From Crocodylus rhombifer (Eukaryota > Chordata > Crocodylia > Crocodylidae), in the NCBI GenBank assembly GCA_038503035.1, contig JAVSML010025229.1, positions 340,439 to 404,438 on the forward strand: a stretch of 64,000 nt of DNA. Direction: 5' to 3'. The notes under the pieces are model-generated. The model saw only the letters and a program-made list of their open reading frames with translations, made no database searches and was not told the origin of the DNA. The position numbers and the translations under genes are program-made. Below, in pieces: positions 58,700-64,000 of this stretch. The stretch's first letter is position 1. Each line of letters starts with the position of its first letter.

Positions 58700-60670
58700 T
58701 AGTAATTACAGTGGGATAGGGGAACAGATTGAAAAGGTATAATGTGTGGAAAACCTCTTATTTCTGAACTACTTTTCAGGCAGTAGCATGTAGTGCTATG
58801 GTCAGGTCCACTCACTTTCTAATGTAAACATGAAGGCCCATAGTTTGCAAACTCTTTCACCAAAGCAGATTCATTAGCTACAAGTAGATTCCCTGTGGGT
58901 GTAAGGGCCTCTATAGATGGATGGAACTTTTTGCAAGATCAGTGCCTAAAATGGGCTTTCCTCATACCATTTTTAAGTACAAGATGAGTATTAAAATTGG
59001 ATGCTGGCTCAAAAAGTGTTGCTGAAAGTATAACTACACTGCAGAAAGGGGCAATGTAAAAAAAAGTTGATACAACTAACAATGAAAATTGTTCTTTATA
59101 GTGGTGAAAGAGAAATGTGCGTACCACCTTTTGCTTACTCTCTTAGTCTATTTCCTAAGCGCTGGGGTATGGAGTGGATGCAGTATGATGTACACCACTC
59201 CCCTCTCCCCATTAATAAATACTGGAATTATTAAAATAAAGAAAGCTACAGAGAATAAAAATGTACAATTAAGAAGCTTTATTTTAGTAGTAGTAAGTCA
59301 CAGCAGGGAGTGTATTATTAGGCTGTTGGAGAACTTCTCAGGTGGTGGGAGACACATTCAGACTTTATCCTGCTTTCTAACAATACACCTGAGATGGGAA
59401 CCAGGCGCTGTCTAATGCATACCCTGCTGTGGCTTATTGCTGTAATCAGTTGTATTTAGCAGCAGGTATGAGCAGGTAATGGAAACCCTGCCAGCATTTA
59501 TTAATTATTCAGTATACTTTTCCTAGGTTATGCAGTTTAGTTGCTAACCTTCTCTTCAAACTTGTAAAGATGTTACCACATTGTGCACTGTCTTGATTTC
59601 GTCTTCCTTAAACGCCCTGTTACTGAAAAGATGGTTAAATTCCCCTTCAACTGAAATACTGGACCTTTACTATAACCTCTTGCATACAACATCCTGAATA
59701 AGATACACACCTTGTTTTTGAAAGGCAAAACAAAGAAAAAAGATCTTTCCTTGCTTCTGCAGCAAGAGCAAGGAGCAAGAGGGATGGAGTGTCTAAAGCC
59801 AGCATGTAAGGAACCTGTGTACAGTATTACCATGTTACTTTTGGACTCCTACAGAGAGAGAAACTGCTATTATTATATTTCCTGTCTTATAATGCACATC
59901 CCAATTCTGGAAAAAGCTGTGCATATATATGAGAAAATTTGGTTCCAAACTTAGGTCCTGATGCTGCTAGCTTAAACAGTTGTGTCATATAATTTTTACC
60001 ATATTTACTTGCATACCACACAAATTTATTTCCCAAAAAGCAGCCCTCCAAACATGGGGTGCGTGTATTAGGTGGGGAAGCTGAATTCCTGCGTGGAATA
60101 GAAGCACCCAACTTTGATTCCTGCTCCATCGTTGATTCCTGCTTGCTGCAGCAGTAGCATTTCTATTTAGGCAACCAAGGGATTCATTTGACTTAATGGC
60201 TTGTTCTTCAGTCCACAGATATTAACAGTCATCTCCTTTTTTAAATGGTCTTGATATTCCAGTAATCAAACTAACCTGTCTTCTTGCAATTTTGATGTCC
60301 TTTAACTACTCCTGATTTTTCTGCTTCAACTTCACAGCCTTGCAGACTGGTTTTAGTTCTTTTCACAATTGTAGATCCACCATGGGAAGCCAAGATTCAG
60401 CAGCAGCTAAAGTTTCATTTCTTGGCTAATCAGGGAAGGGTGGGTGGGTGAGCTGAAGATTAGGATACGTCCCTACTCTATGCAGCCATTGCTCTGGAAA
60501 AAAATCTTTTTTCTTTAGTTTTCCTTCCCTAAAACAAGATGTGTAACTTGTTTGGAGGTGTGTGGTATTTGAAAAAAAACAGTGTTATACCTCTGAAACC
60601 TGATGGTCTATATTTGAGATGAGGCTTTCTTATGCCAGGTTGGAGAAATTCCCTGTCTAAAAGTAAATAG
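58700..60670. other. Unique intergenic sequence
   Basis: Short open frames (up to 108 codons at 59089-59415) lack recognisable homology. No RNA gene seen. Confidence 0.35.
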
Positions 60671-60675
60671 ACAAG

Positions 60676-60840
60676 ATAGACAAAAGGGGAAGGGGAAACA
60701 GGTACAGAGATAAAGTGCGTTACCCCAGGTCAGACAGCAAATAAGCAATTGCAGAGATAGTACTAGAGGTTTCCTGAGCCCCAGCCCAGTGCGTAGCCCA
60801 CTAGGCAGTGCTGTCTCCGTAAGTTTACTCATTTGCATAG
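60676..60840 (-). repeat. MIR/CORE-SINE relic
   Basis: GGGGAAACAGGTACAGAGAT, then TACCCCAGGTCAGACAGC, then CCCAGCCCAGTGCGTAGCCC, then ACTAGGCAGTGCTGTCTC are the reverse strand of a tRNA-derived MIR-type SINE (CAAGGTCACACAGC...CCCAGTGCTCTAACCACTAGGCC). Confidence 0.65.
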
Positions 60841-60844
60841 TTCC

Positions 60845-62475
60845 ACTGAAGATACTTAAGGTTGTTAACATGCTTAAGTGTTTGCAAGATTGCATGCCCC
60901 ATGTAACATATAGTTAAACAAAGCTGGTGTCCTGGTTAATTTCTTTATCTGTCTCTACACAAAACATTGTGTGGCCTATGTTATTTTTCACCTTCATTTA
61001 AATGCTTTCTGTGTCTAATTTTGCACTCAGTATAGTACAAATATTTATGTTAAATAGTACAGCAAATAGATGGAGCTTTTTGAGGGAGTGGTGTGAAAGG
61101 GCAAAATAACAAAGCAAAGCCAGGTGCTTTAAACAATGCATGTCTAATTCACTTCACATAGATAAAGCCACCTGTAATTTATTTTCGAAGTTCCATGCCT
61201 CAGTCCAAATAAATACAAATAAGTCCCAAGTTGTGAAGAGCAAATCTGGGTTTAAAATAAGGGGTATATCATCTTATAATGGATGGTGATATAAAACAGG
61301 AAACCCTAAAAGTGAGACCCATGCTCTGTAGCTATCTGTAGTTGGCTTTGTCCTTTCGAATGAGTTAAGAATGCAGCAAAAGGAGTTTCTTTCATTAGTC
61401 TACATGTTGACATTGGTGATCTGGCTCTTTATGTTTGTATGTGCATGCGTGGGAAGGGAAGATTTCCACCTTAGTTAATGTGTGATTTACTGAGGCTGTG
61501 CTTTTCTTGTTAGCTTAGCTTTTATGGTGGTCAGCATTCACTGATGATTTATTGCACTGTTATTAAGAAACCTAACCTTGTAGAACAAGATAATGGCTAT
61601 CATGAGTTATCTTTTTAAGAAATGCAAAAAAACTTCTGAGAGACATCCATGACCCTTCAAACAGAAGTAAGCGATAGCAGGTGACACATTTATCTAGCTA
61701 TTCAGTTTTTACAGATAATAACCATCTTTAAATCTCTTACTAGTGAGAAGACTATTCACCACCTACTTCCACTTATTGAGACTTATTATGAAAGTTGTAT
61801 GCTGGATATTTTTGTCTCCCCTTACTTATTTTTTATACTCAGAATATTGATTTGGTCACTTCATAATCTATGGTATATTCCCTTAGAGTACATTTCATTA
61901 AAAGAACAACACTATAATGAAACCTCCTGTTAGGCTAAAAATTTTGCTGGCCTGGCTATGTTGATTAGTAATGTGGAAAAAACCCCACATATCCCAAACC
62001 CTGTGCTGGCAAAACCTTAATGTGGTGGCAGATAAACTGGCAAAAAAATCCTCTTATTGATATAAATTCTTCCGTTTGGGGAACTTATTTAAAATATGCT
62101 GACAAACCAACTCTTTGACTGCTATAAAATATATTGCCAGTGAAGGTGAATGGGGAAGGAGCTATTTACTGTACCTCTTCTGGTAAAACCCTTTCAGCAA
62201 ATAATTGTATATACAAGTCCTAAGTCCATGTTGCTTTTACAAGCTCAGCTAAAAAAAAATCATAGTATACTGTGACGTATTAGTAGTTAAATTTAGGCAG
62301 TAATTGTCAAAATAATAAAATAACTAAGTCCATTGAGATATGCAGGGTCTGTGCATTTATTGTGTGCTTGTGTAAGGTCAGATTCTTTGTCCACTGGAAG
62401 TCAGCAATGCTTTGCAATGGCTGGGGAGTCTCTGCCCATGGTTTCTGGATTCCCCTTGAAATTAGGAACTCTGCA
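60845..62475. other. Unique AT-rich sequence
   Basis: No gene or identifiable repeat recognised. Confidence 0.35.
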
Positions 62476-62479
62476 TATA

Positions 62480-62901
62480 CAGACAACTCCTACTTAGCGC
62501 TCTTAATTGGTGCTGGAAAAAATTAGCTTTAAGCAGAACCACATTAAGTGAACCCATTTCCCCATAGAAATGAATGTAAAGAGAGACAATTGGTTACCGC
62601 TGCTTCTCATCACGGCCACCTCTCCCCACTCCCTGCTTCCCTGCTGGCCATTGCCAGCTCGGGCCCTGCACTCCTGCCACCCAGCCCTGGCCCTGGGCAC
62701 CGGAGCAGGCCCTGCACTCCTGCCCACCACCACTCACCACTTCTTGCTGCTGCCTCCACCGCCACTGCTGCTTCTCCTCATCCCCCCCACTGAGCACTAT
62801 AATGAAACTGGCTGAGGGCTCAGTGGGATGAGGTATTAATTTTAAATGAGTGCTACAGCGAAATAGTGCTCAGCAAAACCACATTAAGCAGGTTTTGCCT
62901 G
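62480..62901. mobile_element. DNA transposon remnant (422 bp)
   Basis: The left end CAGACAACTCCTACTTAGCG and the inverted right end CAGGCAAAACCTGCTTAATG are imperfect terminal repeats in a TATATA context. Inner phrases such as AACCACATTAAG occur twice. The GC-rich middle (about 62.60-62.79 kb) is noncoding. Confidence 0.6.
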
Positions 62902-62904
62902 TAT

Positions 62905-63615
62905 ATAGACTGGAACTTCTAACAAGATGGTTACTGTCTCCAGCACTGAACTACTGAAATGTATTAACTGTAGGCAACAGTCTAGTTCCCACTGAAGAGG
63001 AATGGTATGTCAGGAGAAGCATTTGGCAGGGGTATATTAGCATCTGATGGAGGCTGCTCAGAGAATCTTGTGGCAGAAGAACCCAAAGGGCACTGATAGA
63101 TGTGCAGACTCCCACTATACCTCATGGCTCATTACATAAAGCACCATGAGTTAGAGCACTTCCCCCCACAACCCAAAAGACGTTCACCTGTTAGACTGGG
63201 GTGGGGTGGGAATTAAGACTGCCTGCAGGAGCCTGAGGAGCATGCCTGCAGCCAAGGATCTGCCTCACTCCCCTAGTCCTGCCCATCCCGCTCAGCTCTG
63301 GGGTTGTCCAGAGGAAGGGAGTGGGGAGGGGGGAGGAAGGAAGGGAAAGGAAGAGGAAACTGCAGGCTAGGATTTGCCCAGCCTCAACTGGAGTGGGAGG
63401 TTCAGGGGGGCCACAAGCTGGTGGGGCTCCAGTGTACCCACCTCCACTCCATTTCAGGCTGGCAAACCCAAGCCAGCAGCTTGCTCCCCCTTCCCCCTCC
63501 TCTCTCCCTTCCAGCAGACAGCCCCGCTTGTAGCACAAATGAATCCTAGGAAACACAAGTTCCCTAAGGCATTCTGAAGTAGAGTGCCTTCATCTGATCC
63601 CTCATTTGATGAGGG
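62905..63615. other. Unique intergenic sequence
   Basis: Purine-rich and C-rich tracts near 63.3-63.5 kb create overlapping open frames on both strands. No supported gene. Confidence 0.35.
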
Positions 63616-63621
63616 TTAATT

Positions 63622-63721
63622 TGTTGCGCGATCAGCCACTTCAAAAGTGCTCTGCAGCTATTCGTGTGTGTCGTGTCACGGCACGGCTGCAGAGAGCTTT
63701 CAGTGGGCTGATCACGCAACA
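63622..63721. mobile_element. 100-bp palindromic MITE
   Basis: TGTTGCGCGATCAGCC at the left pairs with GGCTGATCACGCAACA at the right, and the inner CTCTGCAGC pairs with GCTGCAGAG. CpG-rich against an AT-rich background. A clear target duplication was not found. Confidence 0.65.
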
Positions 63722-64000
63722 CACGTAAGTTCTGCCTGCGCCCTCAGGTTCTAAAACCGGTGGGAGCTGAGCCAGTCGCTCTCTTCAGCCTTTTTCAGTA
63801 GCTCAGGCTTGAAGGGAGTTGTCTGCATTAGGGGTCTGATAAGGCAGGAATCTCTGCCTTCCTGAAGTCAGATCAACTCCTGAGGGAAGGATGAGCTGGA
63901 GTAAGAATGTATGTTATGAGCACTGACTTTATGGCATTTATTGTCTTTTGTAATAGTCTGTCACACATTGGACTTCATTCATTAAGCACAACCAAAGGTA

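Noticed and set aside
1..64000. CRISPR arrays, operons, rRNA or tRNA genes
   Set aside because: No regularly spaced repeats with unique spacers, no bacterial gene organisation and no structural RNA gene seen. The window is vertebrate nuclear DNA.

Overview
This window is vertebrate nuclear DNA and most resembles a crocodilian genome. The reasons are several CR1 LINE copies whose 3' ends look like those of crocodilian CR1, many hAT-type DNA-transposon remnants, old MIR/CORE-SINE relics, AT-rich unique DNA and a single sharp CpG island. No bacterial-type gene, operon, rRNA, tRNA or CRISPR array was seen. The species call is an inference; a turtle or another archosaur is possible.

One host gene is recognisable. 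It is the 5' part of PTBP3 (ROD1, polypyrimidine tract-binding protein 3) on the minus strand. Coding exon 1 (36894-36901) lies in a CpG island at about 36.28-37.48 kb. It is a strong-Kozak ATG followed by five bases and a consensus GTAAGT donor. Coding exon 2 (27580-27613, 34 nt) is flanked by a polypyrimidine/CAG acceptor and a GTAGGA donor. Spliced together they read MDGVVTDLIAVGLK, the PTBP3-type N-terminus. No later PTBP3 exon (RGSDELL onward, RRM1-4) was found between 27.5 kb and position 1, so the remainder should lie beyond the left edge. Positions 1-27579 are then intron 2, 27614-36893 is intron 1, and the sequence right of about 37.5 kb is upstream intergenic DNA.

Layout: 1-3.9 kb unique AT-rich intron. 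3.9-4.96 kb foldback-element arm plus a GC-rich inverted-repeat block. 4.95-11.45 kb a decayed minus-strand LINE of the endonuclease/RT type with a C-terminal CCHH-like finger, interrupted by two CR1 copies and a ~1 kb LTR-like insert. 11.45-24.8 kb mostly unique intron with a foldback element and two adjoining hAT insertions. 24.8-36.3 kb hAT elements, a probable solo LTR, exon 2 and a 1.1-kb foldback hAT element. 36.3-37.5 kb promoter/CpG island. 37.5-64 kb intergenic, with palindromic MITEs, dispersed minisatellites, CR1 copies, hAT elements (one nested in another), CA and CTG microsatellites and a 10-N assembly gap.

The window is host intron, promoter and repeat archaeology. I do not see a novel multi-gene system. 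The most informative signals are the two-exon PTBP3 reconstruction and several insertion events whose target duplications can be read directly.
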